DNA from: Streptomyces mutabilis
Lineage (GTDB): Bacteria; Actinomycetota; Actinomycetes; Streptomycetales; Streptomycetaceae
Reading direction: 5' to 3'
Length of the DNA stretch: 64,000 bases
Assembly: GCF_014649815.1 (NCBI RefSeq)
Contig: NZ_BMTT01000004.1
Location: 124,001-188,000, forward strand
Both the position numbers and the translations under genes were made by a program. Positions 1 through 12,335 of the stretch are shown here, in pieces (the stretch's first letter is position 1; the number at the start of each line of letters is the position of its first letter). The notes below the pieces were generated by a model that ran no database searches, was not told the origin of the DNA, and saw only the letters and a list, made by a program, of their open reading frames with translations.

Positions 1-737
1 TACGGGAGGCGCAGGGTGCGCCGGTACGCGCCGTCCCACCACTCCTCCACGCCGGGTACGGCGGTGGCGGCGAGGTGGCCGAAGAGGTTGTCGCGGTTGA
101 GGGGGGCGCGGAAGGGGAGGCGGAGGGTCAGCGTGCCGGGCGCGTTGCCCGCGGGTCGGTCCTTGGGGGCGCGAGTGCGCAGTTCACTCGGGGGGAGCGC
201 GTAGACCTCCCGGACCGTGTCGTTGAAGGTGCGGATGGAGGAGAAGCCGGCCGCGAAGGCGATGTCCGCCATCGGCAGCGGGGTGGTCTCGATGAGCAGC
301 CGGGCGGTCTGGGCGCGTTGCGCGCGGGCGAGGGCGAGCGGGCCCGCGCCCAGTTCGGCGAGGAGTTGGCGTTCCACCTGCCGGGTGCTGTAGCCGAGCC
401 GGGCGGCGAGGCCGGGCACGCCCTCGCGGTCCACGACGCCGTCGGCGATCAGGCGCATGGCGCGGGCGGTGAGGTCGGCGCGGCGGTTCCACTCCGGGGA
501 GCCGGGGCTGGTGTCCGGGCGGCAGCGCTTGCACGCCCGGAACCCCGCCTGCTGGCAGGCCGCCGCGCTCGGGTAGAAGGTCATGTTCGCGGGCTTGGGC
601 GGCACCACCGGGCAGCTGGGCCGGCAGTAGACGCGGGTCGTGACGACGGCCGTGAAGAACCAGCCGTCGAACCGCGCGTCCTTCGACTGCACGGCGCGCA
701 CGCAACGCTCGGTGTCGGTGTGCATTCCCGTCTGCAT
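1..737 (-). CDS. Ada/AlkA-type DNA repair protein, C-terminal end outside window
   Basis: Bifunctional alkylation-repair protein of the Ada-AlkA fusion type. The N-terminus carries the Ada metal-binding domain: YCRPSCP and CKRC supply the four zinc cysteines, the first being the likely methyl acceptor from phosphotriesters. An AraC-type helix-turn-helix follows (RLGYSTRQVERQLLAELG, then IAFAAGFSSIRTFND), and then the start of the AlkA N-terminal domain. The 3-methyladenine glycosylase domain expected next lies off the left edge. Two ATGs are possible, at 737 and 725; neither has a strong ribosome site, and 725 gives the more family-like MHTDTERC start. The gene is transcribed in the same direction as the metal ATPase upstream of it. 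Confidence 0.9.
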   Translation of the reverse strand, partial: MQTGMHTDTERCVRAVQSKDARFDGWFFTAVVTTRVYCRPSCPVVPPKPANMTFYPSAAACQQAGFRACKRCRPDTSPGSPEWNRRADLTARAMRLIADGVVDREGVPGLAARLGYSTRQVERQLLAELGAGPLALARAQRAQTARLLIETTPLPMADIAFAAGFSSIRTFNDTVREVYALPPSELRTRAPKDRPAGNAPGTLTLRLPFRAPLNRDNLFGHLAATAVPGVEEWWDGAYRRTLRLP

Positions 738-792
738 GCGTCCAGGATGGCCCGCCGGCCCGGCTGGGGCTGGCGGGAATCCGACATGGACG

Positions 793-2727
793 TCACGCTT
801 GCTGGGCTTCTCCGGATCGCCTCGGTCGCCACGCCGACTCGCGCAGCAGCCGCAGCCCGTTGAGGCCGACCAGCACGGTCGATCCCTCGTGGCCGGCGAC
901 GCCGAGCGGCAGCGGGAGGTGTCCGATCAGGTCCCACAGGACGAGGACGGTGATGAACGTACCGGCGATGACCAGGTTCTGGAGGACCAGCCCGCGGGCG
1001 CGCCGGGACAGGTCCACGACGGCGGGTACGGCGGCCAGTTCGTCGCGCACCACGACCGCGTCCGCCGTCTCCAGGGCGAGGTCGGAGCCTGCCCTGCCCA
1101 TGGCGACGCCGGCGTGCGCGGCGGCGAGGGCGGGCGCGTCGTTGACGCCGTCGCCGACGAAGAGCACCTTGCGGCCGGCCCGCTCCAGTTCCCGTACGGC
1201 CTCGACCTTGCCCTCGGGAAGCAGGTCGGCGCGGACGTCGGTGATGCCGGTCGCCGTGGCCACACGGGCGGCGGCGGGTGCGTTGTCGCCGGTGAGGAGG
1301 GCGGGGGCGGTACCGGTGAGGGCGGTGAGCGCGGCGGTGGCCCCGGCGGCGTCGGCGCGCAGGCGGTCGGTGAGGGCGAGGGTGCCGACGGGGGTGCCGT
1401 CGCGGGTGACCTGGACGGTGGTCTCGGCGCCCTCGGGGGTCTCGGCGCGGCCGACGTGCACCTCGTGACCGTCGACGACCGCCGTGACGCCGCGGCCCGG
1501 GGTCGCCGCGAAGTCCTGTGCGGGGGCGATACGCAGTTCCCGGGCGCGGGCGGCGGACACGATCGCACGGGCGAGGGGGTGTTCGCTGGGGTGCTCGGCC
1601 GCTGCGGCGAGCGCGAGGAGGGCGTCCTCGTCGAGGCCGCTGCCCGGCAGCGGGCGTACGGCGGTGACCTCGGGGGTGCCCTCGGTGAGGGTGCCGGTCT
1701 TGTCGAGGGCGACGCTGTCGATCTCGCCGAGGCGTTCCATGGCGACCGCCGACTTCACCAGGACGCCGTGGCGGCCGGCGTTGGCGATGGCGGAGAGCAG
1801 GGGCGGCATCGTCGCGAGGACGACCGCGCAGGGCGAGGCGACGATCATGAAGGTCATGGCGCGCAGCAGGGCGTCCGTGAGGTCGGCGCCGAAGGCGAGC
1901 GGGATGCCGAAGACCGCGAGGGTGGCGACCACCACGCCGACGGCGTAGCGCTGCTCGATCTTCTCGATGAACAGTTGCGTCGGCGCCTTGGTGCGGGACG
2001 CCTCCTCGACGAGGGTGACGATGCGGGCGATCACCGAGTCGGCGGGGTCGCGGTCGACGCGTACGCGCAGGGAGCCGGTGCCGTTGAGGGTGCCCGCGAA
2101 GACGTCGTCGCCGGGGCGCTTGAGGACGGGGAGGGACTCGCCGGTGATGGTGGCCTGGTCGACCTCGCCCTCGCCGCCGAGGACCGTGCCGTCGGCGCCG
2201 ATCCGCTCCCCGGGCCGGACCAGCAGCACGTCCCCGACGGCCAGGTCGGCGGTGGGCACGGTCTCCTCGCGGTCACCGGTCACGCGGGTGGCGGTGGTGG
2301 GCGCGAGGTCGAGCAGGCCGCGCACGGAGTCGGCGGTGCGGGCGGTGGCCAGGGCCTCCAGGGCGCCGGAGGTGGCGAAGATGACGATCAGCAGGGCGCC
2401 GTCGAGGACCTGTCCGATGGACGCCGCGCCGAGCGCCGCGACGATCATCAACAGGTCGACGTCGAGGGTCTTCTCGCGCAGCGCCCGCAGGCCTTCCAGG
2501 GCGGGTTCCCAGCCGCCGGCGGCGTAGGCGAGGACGTACAGCGGGCCGTACGTCCAGGCGGGGGCGCCGCCCAGGTCGAGGGGCAGCGCGAGCAGGAACG
2601 CGACGAGCGAGACGAGCGCCCAGCGGGCCTCGGGCAGGGCGAGGACGCGGGTGCGGCGGCGGGGCGCCCGGCTGACGGGCGCGGGGACCGGGGTAGGGGC
2701 AAGCGTGGTGGACACGCGGCACACCAT
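793..2727 (-). CDS. Heavy-metal translocating P1B-type ATPase (SPC motif)
   Basis: Membrane ATPase of 644 residues that pumps a transition metal. Visible landmarks are the actuator TGES (about residues 195-198), the membrane metal motif SPC (298-300) in place of the usual CPC, the phosphorylation site DKTGT (342-346), an HP motif near 382, and GDGVND (525-530). There is no N-terminal heavy-metal-associated domain. The SPC motif argues against a classical copper or zinc/cadmium CPC pump and leaves cobalt, nickel or iron as possible substrates. It is transcribed divergently from an ArsR/SmtB-family repressor that carries a CzrA-like metal site, so metal-induced efflux is the probable role. Substrate identity is inference. 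Confidence 0.9.
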   Translation of the reverse strand: MVCRVSTTLAPTPVPAPVSRAPRRRTRVLALPEARWALVSLVAFLLALPLDLGGAPAWTYGPLYVLAYAAGGWEPALEGLRALREKTLDVDLLMIVAALGAASIGQVLDGALLIVIFATSGALEALATARTADSVRGLLDLAPTTATRVTGDREETVPTADLAVGDVLLVRPGERIGADGTVLGGEGEVDQATITGESLPVLKRPGDDVFAGTLNGTGSLRVRVDRDPADSVIARIVTLVEEASRTKAPTQLFIEKIEQRYAVGVVVATLAVFGIPLAFGADLTDALLRAMTFMIVASPCAVVLATMPPLLSAIANAGRHGVLVKSAVAMERLGEIDSVALDKTGTLTEGTPEVTAVRPLPGSGLDEDALLALAAAAEHPSEHPLARAIVSAARARELRIAPAQDFAATPGRGVTAVVDGHEVHVGRAETPEGAETTVQVTRDGTPVGTLALTDRLRADAAGATAALTALTGTAPALLTGDNAPAAARVATATGITDVRADLLPEGKVEAVRELERAGRKVLFVGDGVNDAPALAAAHAGVAMGRAGSDLALETADAVVVRDELAAVPAVVDLSRRARGLVLQNLVIAGTFITVLVLWDLIGHLPLPLGVAGHEGSTVLVGLNGLRLLRESAWRPRRSGEAQQA

Positions 2728-2737
2728 ACAGGAACAG

Positions 2738-2753
2738 ATGAAGACTCATTCAT
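2738..2753. promoter_or_regulatory. Candidate ArsR/SmtB operator
   Basis: The 56-base gap between the divergent metal ATPase and its ArsR neighbour contains ATGAA-GACTCA-TTCAT, a perfect 5-bp inverted repeat with a 6-bp spacer; a further TTTCAT lies just downstream. ATGAA...TTCAT half-sites resemble known SmtB-family operators. A TAGGAT at 2772-2777 lies 6 bases before the arsR ATG, which would make that transcript leaderless. Confidence 0.55.
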
Positions 2754-2783
2754 GCTTTCATGTGTGGTGAGTAGGATGAGCGC

Positions 2784-3146
2784 ATGGGTCACGGAGCCGC
2801 CACCACCGCGCAGGACGCCGCCGCACGCGTGCGGCTGGACGCGGACAACGTCGCCAACGTCGCCACCACGCTCCAGGCCCTGTCGACGCCCTCCCGGCTG
2901 CTGATCCTGGCCCGCCTGCGCGAAGGCCCGCTGCCCGCCACCGAGTTGGCGGCGGAGGTCGGCATGGAGCAGTCGGCCTGCTCGCACCAGCTGCGGCTGT
3001 TGCGCAATCTGGGCCTGGTGGTGGGTGAGCGGCGCGGCCGTTCGGTGGTGTACGCGCTCCACGACCACCATGTCGCCGAGCTGCTCGACCAGGCCGTCTA
3101 CCACGTGGAGCACCTGCGGCTGGGTATCAGCGACGCGGCGGAGTGA
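2784..3146 (+). CDS. ArsR/SmtB-family metal-sensing repressor
   Basis: Winged-helix repressor of 120 residues. The recognition helix is around ELAAEVGMEQSACSHQLRLL. The C-terminal helix carries D-x-H, then His eleven residues on, then His three further (DHHVAELLDQAVYHVEH), which is the alpha5 metal site of CzrA/SmtB/NmtR. No thiol-type alpha3 site (CxC) is present. It lies divergent to the metal ATPase and probably represses both genes from the shared gap until metal binds. A TAGGAT box immediately upstream suggests a leaderless mRNA. Its 3' end overlaps the convergent DUF72 gene by 20 bases. Confidence 0.88.
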   Translation: MGHGAATTAQDAAARVRLDADNVANVATTLQALSTPSRLLILARLREGPLPATELAAEVGMEQSACSHQLRLLRNLGLVVGERRGRSVVYALHDHHVAELLDQAVYHVEHLRLGISDAAE

Positions 3147-4038
3147 GCAGCTCCCGCATGGTCTCGGCGGCGCGTACGGCGGCGTCGGCGCAGCAGTTGT
3201 TGAAGAGTACGTGCAGCTCGTCCGCCCGGTCGGCGGCCCGCCGCAGCCGGGGCACCCGGGCGGCCAGTTCGGCGACGGAGTAGTCGTAACGGAAGCGGTC
3301 CTCCTTGGTGCCCCTCCCCCACGCCCGGCTGCGCCCGTGGAAGCGGACGACGGCGAGCGAAGGCCGGGTGACCGGTGCGGTGGGCGGCAGGGCGCCGGGC
3401 ACGCCCCGGGCCATGTCGGTGCCGACGGCCGAGGCGCCCAGCGCGGACAGCAGGGCGTGGGTCGCGTCCGCCCGCTCCGCCGCCCACCACCCGGGGTGCC
3501 GGAACTCCACGGCGATCGGCCGGCCCTCCGTACGCCGGGCGCACGCTTCGAGCGCCTCCTCGGCCCGGGAACCCGGTGCGAACCAGGGCGGGAACTGGAA
3601 CAGCACGGTGCCGAGCCGCCCGGCCTTCCGCAGCGGCTCGACCGCCTCGGCGAAACGCCCCCACACCTCGTCCAGCAGGCCGTCGCTCGCCTGCCCGCGC
3701 CGCAGCCGGTCCGGGTCGGCCCCGCGCAGGTCGGCGGGGAGCGCCTCCGGCCGTGTCGGGTGGCCGGTCAGCAGGGACAATGCCTTGACGTCGAAGCGGA
3801 AGCCCTCCGGCGTGCGCTCCAGCCACAGCTCGCTGTTGCGCCGGCTCGGCAACGCGTAGTACCCCGCGTCCACCTCCACGACGGGCAGCCGTGAGGCGTA
3901 GTGCCGCAGCCGCCCCTCGGCGTCCCGTCGTCCGCGCGGGTACCAGCCGCTCGCCACCAGTTGCCGGTCCGTCCAGGAGCACGCTCCGACCAGTACGTCA
4001 CCCATGGGAGCCCGGGTTGCCCCGGACTCCCCGTTCAT
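3127..4038 (-). CDS. DUF72 (YecE-like) protein
   Basis: Protein of 303 residues recognised as DUF72: an early VGACSWTD strand, the YYALPS segment and a late HVLFNNCCADAA stretch are typical of this TIM-barrel-like family. No reaction is established for the family. A shorter start at 4005 (MGDVLVGACSW) is also plausible because family members usually begin close to the first strand; neither ATG has a well-placed ribosome site. It ends inside the 3' end of the convergent arsR gene. Confidence 0.85.
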   Translation of the reverse strand: MNGESGATRAPMGDVLVGACSWTDRQLVASGWYPRGRRDAEGRLRHYASRLPVVEVDAGYYALPSRRNSELWLERTPEGFRFDVKALSLLTGHPTRPEALPADLRGADPDRLRRGQASDGLLDEVWGRFAEAVEPLRKAGRLGTVLFQFPPWFAPGSRAEEALEACARRTEGRPIAVEFRHPGWWAAERADATHALLSALGASAVGTDMARGVPGALPPTAPVTRPSLAVVRFHGRSRAWGRGTKEDRFRYDYSVAELAARVPRLRRAADRADELHVLFNNCCADAAVRAAETMRELLTPPRR

Positions 4039-4045
4039 CCCCGGG

Positions 4046-7940
<3,895 letters not shown>

Positions 7941-8177
7941 GACCGTGGCCTTCCGTGGGCTTCGGGGGCGGCTCAACGCACGGTGCTGTGAGTGCAGTTG
8001 ACGTGGCGGTGGAACACAACTGCCGGTGACACGGCGACTACTGAGTCAGGCACACCCTAGGACCCGAACACAACCGAATCAATTATCCCGTCGAACTTTG
8101 TTGGTTCCTGATGAACAATACGGCTCAGGCCTCTGCATGGACCTCCGCGTGCACCAGGAGGTGAGGGACTTCCAGGG

Positions 8178-9224
8178 TCACCGCCGCCCCCGAGCGGCGG
8201 CCGGACGCAACAGGGTGACGCCGTGGGCGGCCAGCGTGCCGGGCAGCCCCTGCAGGGCGGGGACCTGCTCGATGTGACGGACGCCGGGTGGAATGGATCC
8301 GGCGAGCACTTCACGCGTGACGCGGGCGGCCACGAGCGCGGTGACGCGGCTCTGCTCGCGGCCGGTGAGGGCGTGCACCGCGTGCCGGTCGCCGCGCCAC
8401 GCGTCCACCCGCACCGCGAATCCGTCCCGCCCCAGGTGGACGCGGTGGAGTGCGCCGGTCAGCGACCGCAGCGCCCGGGGCCGTCCGACGGCTCGGAGCA
8501 GACCCGTACGGCGCAACCCGAACAGCGCGGCGGTCAGCGCGCGGGAGTCCAGGCACAACCGGGTGGTGACGTCCGCGACGCCCAGGGTGTTCGGCAGGGT
8601 GTGCTGGTCGGAGAACGGAAACGGATGCGCGGTGCGGATGCCGTACCCGGGCAGACCCGTCCTGCGCGGCACCTCGCGGACGGGCTCGGCCAGGCCCGCG
8701 ACGGTCCAGCGCAAGGCGTCGGCGCCGTGCCGGTCGCCGGTGCCCAGCAGCAGCGTGATGTCGATGCGCTCGGCGCCAGCCACGGCCTCGTGGGCGCGGC
8801 GGGCGAGCAGGTTGGTCAGTCCGGGGGCGACGCCCACACTGAGCACGGCGACGGCCCCGGTGGCGGCGGCCGTGCGGGACAGGGCCGCCACGGCGTCCAG
8901 GTGACGGGCGGTGGCCCCCACGTCCACCAGGTGCACTCCGCGTTCCAGGCAGAGGCGGGCGACGGACTCGTCGGGGGGTTCGACGCACAGCACGACGGCC
9001 GCCACGTCGCCGAGTTCGTCCAGCGCGCACCGGAAGGCGGCCGTGTCGGTGACGTCGACGCGCACTCCCCCGAGCCGCCGGGCCCTGGCCTCGTCCCGTC
9101 CACCGGGCACCACTCGGCCGGGGAACCGAGCGGCGAGGGAGGAGGTCACACCGGCGCCGACGGCACCGTAGCCACCGACGACCAGGATCCGCCCGGCGGA
9201 GCCGCCGCACCTCACTGTAGTCAT
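8178..9224 (-). CDS. Saccharopine-dehydrogenase-like NAD(P)-binding oxidoreductase
   Basis: Protein of 348 residues with a Rossmann fold at the N-terminus (VVGGYGAVGAGV) and the overall layout of saccharopine dehydrogenase/trans-acting enoyl reductase-like proteins: a short dinucleotide domain, a DVGATARHL strand, and a VGVAPGLTNLLARRA turn. Substrate is unknown. The start at 9224 lies inside one arm of a large inverted repeat shared with the divergent TetR gene. On the minus strand a TTGACT and a TAATCA spaced by 17 bases end 7 bases before the ATG, which suggests a leaderless transcript repressed directly by TetR. Confidence 0.75.
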   Translation of the reverse strand: MTTVRCGGSAGRILVVGGYGAVGAGVTSSLAARFPGRVVPGGRDEARARRLGGVRVDVTDTAAFRCALDELGDVAAVVLCVEPPDESVARLCLERGVHLVDVGATARHLDAVAALSRTAAATGAVAVLSVGVAPGLTNLLARRAHEAVAGAERIDITLLLGTGDRHGADALRWTVAGLAEPVREVPRRTGLPGYGIRTAHPFPFSDQHTLPNTLGVADVTTRLCLDSRALTAALFGLRRTGLLRAVGRPRALRSLTGALHRVHLGRDGFAVRVDAWRGDRHAVHALTGREQSRVTALVAARVTREVLAGSIPPGVRHIEQVPALQGLPGTLAAHGVTLLRPAAARGRR

Positions 9225-9257
9225 ACTCCAGTGATTACAGTGCGGTATGACTGCAGT
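9214..9257. promoter_or_regulatory. Probable TetR operator with overlapping promoter
   Basis: Two 13-base arms, ACTGTAGTCATAC at 9214-9226 and GTATGACTGCAGT at 9245-9257, form an inverted repeat with one mismatch around an 18-base spacer. The spacer holds a third related element (CAGTGATTACAGTG). The site covers the -10 region and start codon of the minus-strand oxidoreductase and lies 49 bases before the TetR start. Confidence 0.7.
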
Positions 9258-9305
9258 CAAAGTCCGACCGCACCAAGCCGATCCGCGCGGCGGAGAGGAC
9301 ACGGC

Positions 9306-9935
9306 ATGACGCCACCCGTCACCCGCGCCGAGAAGGCACGCCGCACCCGACAGCGGATGCTGGACGCCGCCGGGCGACTGTTCACCGAACGCGGCTGGGC
9401 GGGGACCACCGTCGAGGACATCGCCCGCGGCGCCGAAGTGGCGGTCCAGACCGTCTACTTCACCTTCGGGACCAAGCGGGCGGTGCTCAAGGAGTTGCTG
9501 GACACCGCCGTCGCCGGGGATCTCGACCCGGTCGCGACGCTGGACCGGCCCTGGGCACAGGAGGTGCTCGACGCCCCGGATCCCGCTGCCCAGTTGGCCC
9601 TCCAGGCGGCGGGTGCACGAGCCGTTCTGGAGCGGGCCGCGCCCGTGCTCGAGGTGGTGCATGCCGCCGCTGCCGCCGACCGGGAGCTGGCCGAGCTGTG
9701 GCAGCTCAACCGGCGGCAGCGGCACGCCGTGCAGCTCGCCTTCGCCGAGGCGCTGGTGGCCAAGTCCGTTGGGGCGCTGCGCGACGGCATCGACGCCGCG
9801 ACGGCCGCCGACATCGGCCTGGCCGTCCTGGGCCCGGAGACGTACGGCCTGCTGGTCACCGGGCGGGGATGGTCTCCCGCCCGGTGGCAGCACTGGGCGG
9901 GAGACGCTCTGGCGCGGCAGCTGCTGCCCCGGTGA
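9306..9935 (+). CDS. TetR/AcrR-family repressor
   Basis: Regulator of 209 residues. The N-terminal helix-turn-helix is clear (RQRMLDAAGRLFTERGW, TTVEDIARGAEVAVQTVYFTF); the C-terminal ligand domain is of no assigned class. The ATG at 9306 has GGAGAGG upstream. It is divergent to the saccharopine-dehydrogenase-like gene, and the large palindrome between them is the obvious place for autoregulation and control of that neighbour. The ligand is unknown. It ends 13 bases from the convergent phoD stop. Confidence 0.9.
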   Translation: MTPPVTRAEKARRTRQRMLDAAGRLFTERGWAGTTVEDIARGAEVAVQTVYFTFGTKRAVLKELLDTAVAGDLDPVATLDRPWAQEVLDAPDPAAQLALQAAGARAVLERAAPVLEVVHAAAAADRELAELWQLNRRQRHAVQLAFAEALVAKSVGALRDGIDAATAADIGLAVLGPETYGLLVTGRGWSPARWQHWAGDALARQLLPR

Positions 9936-9948
9936 ACCGGGGCGGTGC

Positions 9949-11544
9949 TCAGACCTCCTGCACCCCGGGCACCCCGGTCTCGATCACGAACGACTTGTCG
10001 GTGCGGACCGGGGCGCCGGGCCGGGTGACGTAGTCGACCACGCGGTAGTCGGCGGTGTACTGCTGGTTGGAGACGGAGCAGCGGACGTAGCCCCGACGGC
10101 TGCTGTAGTACTTGGTGTGCGGGTTCTCGTCCCAGTACACCTGGCCGGGGTCGTGGGTGGCCGATCCGTCGCCGCCCGAGGTGATCGATGTGGTGACGAA
10201 CTCGCTGCCCAGCAGCCGGGTCTCGGGACGCTCGAAGTCGCGGCGCAGGTCGTTGGTCCAGTTGTTGTGCACGTCGCCGGTAAGGACCACGAAGTTGTCG
10301 ATACGGCGCTCCTCGACGTAGCCGAGGACCCGGTCGCGGGAGGCACGGTAGCCGTCCCAGCCGTCGTTGTAGCCGCCGTCGTCCGGGCCGGCGACGGCGT
10401 CCCAGTTGGCGAAGTAGATCTGCTGCGGGACCACGTTCCAGGTGGAGCGCGACCGGGCGAGGCTCCGCTCCAGCCAGGCGTGCTGCTCGTCGCCGAGGAT
10501 GGTGGCCTTCGGATCCCACTGGTCCGGGCCGGAGACCTGCCACTTGTCGCCGTAGGGCTGGTCGGTGCGGTACTGACGGGTGTCCAGCACGCTGAAGGTC
10601 GCGGTGGCGCCGTACTCCAGGCGCCGGTACAGCGGCAGCGCCGTGTCCACCGGCTTGCGGAAGCGGCGCAGCGGCATGTGCTCCCAGTACGCCTGGTAGG
10701 CGGCGCGGCGGCGGGCGGCGAAGTGGGCGGTGGTGTCGTTGCCCTGGCCGGCGTCGTTGTTCTCCGGGCTCAGGTCGGCGTAGTTGTTGTCGGTCTCGTG
10801 GTCGTCCCAGGTGACGACGAACGGCGCGGTGGCGTGCAGCAGCCTGAGGTCGGGGTCGGTCTTGTACTGGGCGTGGCGCGCGCGGTACTCGGCGAGGGTG
10901 TTCATCTCGTCGCCGTGGTGGGTGCGCACCTTGCCGTTGACGCCGGCGGCGTACTCGTAGAGGTAGTCGCCGAGGTGGAAGACCACGTCGGGGCGCTCCT
11001 CGGCCATGTGCCGGTACGCCGTGAAGTGGCCCTGCTCCCAGTTGGCGCAGGAGGCGAAGGCGAAGTCGACCGTGGGCGAGGTGCCGGGGGCCGGGGCGGT
11101 ACGGGTGCGGCCGACGGGGGAGACCGCGTCGCCGGCGCGGAAGCGGTAGTAGTACTCGTGGTGCGGACGCAGGCCGCGTACGTCGGCGTGGACGGTGTGC
11201 GCCTCCGCGGGCACGGCGTGCTCGACACCGCGCCGGACGACCTTCCGGAACCGCTCGTCGAGGGCGATCTCCCAGCTCACGGCGACGGGGCGGTTGGGCA
11301 TGCCGCCGTCGTCGTCGAGCGGCTTGGGCGCCAGGCGGGTCCAGAGCACCACGCCGTCGGGGAGTGGGTCGCCGGACGCGACGCCGAGCTGGAACGGGTC
11401 GCCCGGGACACGTCCCGGCGCGGCGGAAGCGACGGGCGCGGCACCGGTGCCGAGCAGCACCGCGCCGGCGCCGGCGGCGCCCGCGATGCCGAGGAACCCC
11501 CTTCTCTTCAGCGAGTTCGGGGAGCTGGTGCGCGGCGGGGTCAT
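9949..11544 (-). CDS. phoD: PhoD-type alkaline phosphatase/phosphodiesterase, Tat-exported
   Basis: Secreted metallophosphatase of 531 residues. The start at 11544 has GGAGG five bases upstream and is preferred to ORF extensions further out. The signal peptide has the Tat pattern SLKRRGFLG with a hydrophobic core ending in ASA. An N-terminal PhoD fibronectin-like domain (FQLGVASGDPLPDGVVLWTR) precedes the catalytic core: HLGDYLYEYA, VTWDDHETDNNYA and LTGDVHNNW supply metal and phosphate ligands of the PhoD family. It hydrolyses phosphodiesters or monoesters outside the cell for phosphate supply. I saw no clear PHO box in the 131 bases upstream. Confidence 0.92.
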   Translation of the reverse strand: MTPPRTSSPNSLKRRGFLGIAGAAGAGAVLLGTGAAPVASAAPGRVPGDPFQLGVASGDPLPDGVVLWTRLAPKPLDDDGGMPNRPVAVSWEIALDERFRKVVRRGVEHAVPAEAHTVHADVRGLRPHHEYYYRFRAGDAVSPVGRTRTAPAPGTSPTVDFAFASCANWEQGHFTAYRHMAEERPDVVFHLGDYLYEYAAGVNGKVRTHHGDEMNTLAEYRARHAQYKTDPDLRLLHATAPFVVTWDDHETDNNYADLSPENNDAGQGNDTTAHFAARRRAAYQAYWEHMPLRRFRKPVDTALPLYRRLEYGATATFSVLDTRQYRTDQPYGDKWQVSGPDQWDPKATILGDEQHAWLERSLARSRSTWNVVPQQIYFANWDAVAGPDDGGYNDGWDGYRASRDRVLGYVEERRIDNFVVLTGDVHNNWTNDLRRDFERPETRLLGSEFVTTSITSGGDGSATHDPGQVYWDENPHTKYYSSRRGYVRCSVSNQQYTADYRVVDYVTRPGAPVRTDKSFVIETGVPGVQEV

Positions 11545-11675
11545 CGAACCTCCAGAGGGGGGATGGCCGGACGACAACCAGGCAAACGGCAGCGGGTGAA
11601 CCCCGGCTGCTGTGCTCATGGACCGCGCTTGACCGATACATGTCCAGGATCTCGGGAGGTGGCTCGGACGGAGGC

Positions 11676-12335
11676 TCAGCCGCTGGTCAGGGTCCCCCAC
11701 TCGACGGTGCGGTCGCACCAGCGGTCCAGGAGCACGCGGTCGTGGCCGACGGCCAGCAAACCCGCGCCCGTGGACGCCCGATAGTCCTCCACCACCCGCA
11801 CGAGGGCGGCGGTGGTCGAGGCGTCGAGCATCGCCGTCATCTCGTCGCAGACCAGCCAGCGCGGGCGCAGTACGAGGGCGCGGGCGAGGCAGGCGCGCTG
11901 CAACTGGCCGTCGCTGACCTCGTGCGGACGCCTGCTCAGCAGGTCCGCGGTCAGCCCCACGGTGGCGGCCAGTTCCGCGACGCGGCCGGTGACGTCCTCG
12001 CGCCGGCCGGTGGCCCTCAGCGGCTCGGCGATCAGGTCGGTGAGCGCGAGGCGGGGGTCGGCGGAGAGCCTGGCCTGCTGGAAGACGACGCCGAAGGCGG
12101 TGCGCTGTTCGCGGGGCGCCCGGTGCCGCCAGCGCCGTACGGGGGCGCCGTCGACCGTCAGGGAGCCGGCGTCGGGGTGGTGGAGCAGGGCGGCGACACG
12201 GGCGAGGGTGGACTTGCCGCAGCCGCTGGGGCCGAGCAGTCCGAGGGCCTCGCCCGGCTCCAGGGACAGGGAGACGTTCCGGAACACGGGCGCGTTCCTG
12301 GCGTATCCGGCGGTGATGGCGCGCATTTCAAGCAC
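11676..12335 (-). CDS. nikE: Nickel ABC transporter ATPase NikE-like
   Basis: ATP-binding subunit of 219 residues, last gene of a five-gene oligopeptide/nickel-type ABC operon. Walker A is GPSGCGKST, the signature region is DGQLQRACLARAL (a diverged LSGGQ), and Walker B is RWLVCDEM. GTG at 12335 overlaps the preceding ATPase gene by 8 bases, indicating translational coupling; an ATG at 12326 is a shorter alternative. The substrate assignment to nickel rests on the Nur-type operator in front of the operon. Confidence 0.75.
   Translation of the reverse strand: MLEMRAITAGYARNAPVFRNVSLSLEPGEALGLLGPSGCGKSTLARVAALLHHPDAGSLTVDGAPVRRWRHRAPREQRTAFGVVFQQARLSADPRLALTDLIAEPLRATGRREDVTGRVAELAATVGLTADLLSRRPHEVSDGQLQRACLARALVLRPRWLVCDEMTAMLDASTTAALVRVVEDYRASTGAGLLAVGHDRVLLDRWCDRTVEWGTLTSG

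Noticed and set aside
7941-8177. Regulatory palindrome upstream of the beta-galactosidase
   Set aside because: I found AT-richer DNA around 8085-8115 but no clear inverted repeat to support an operator.
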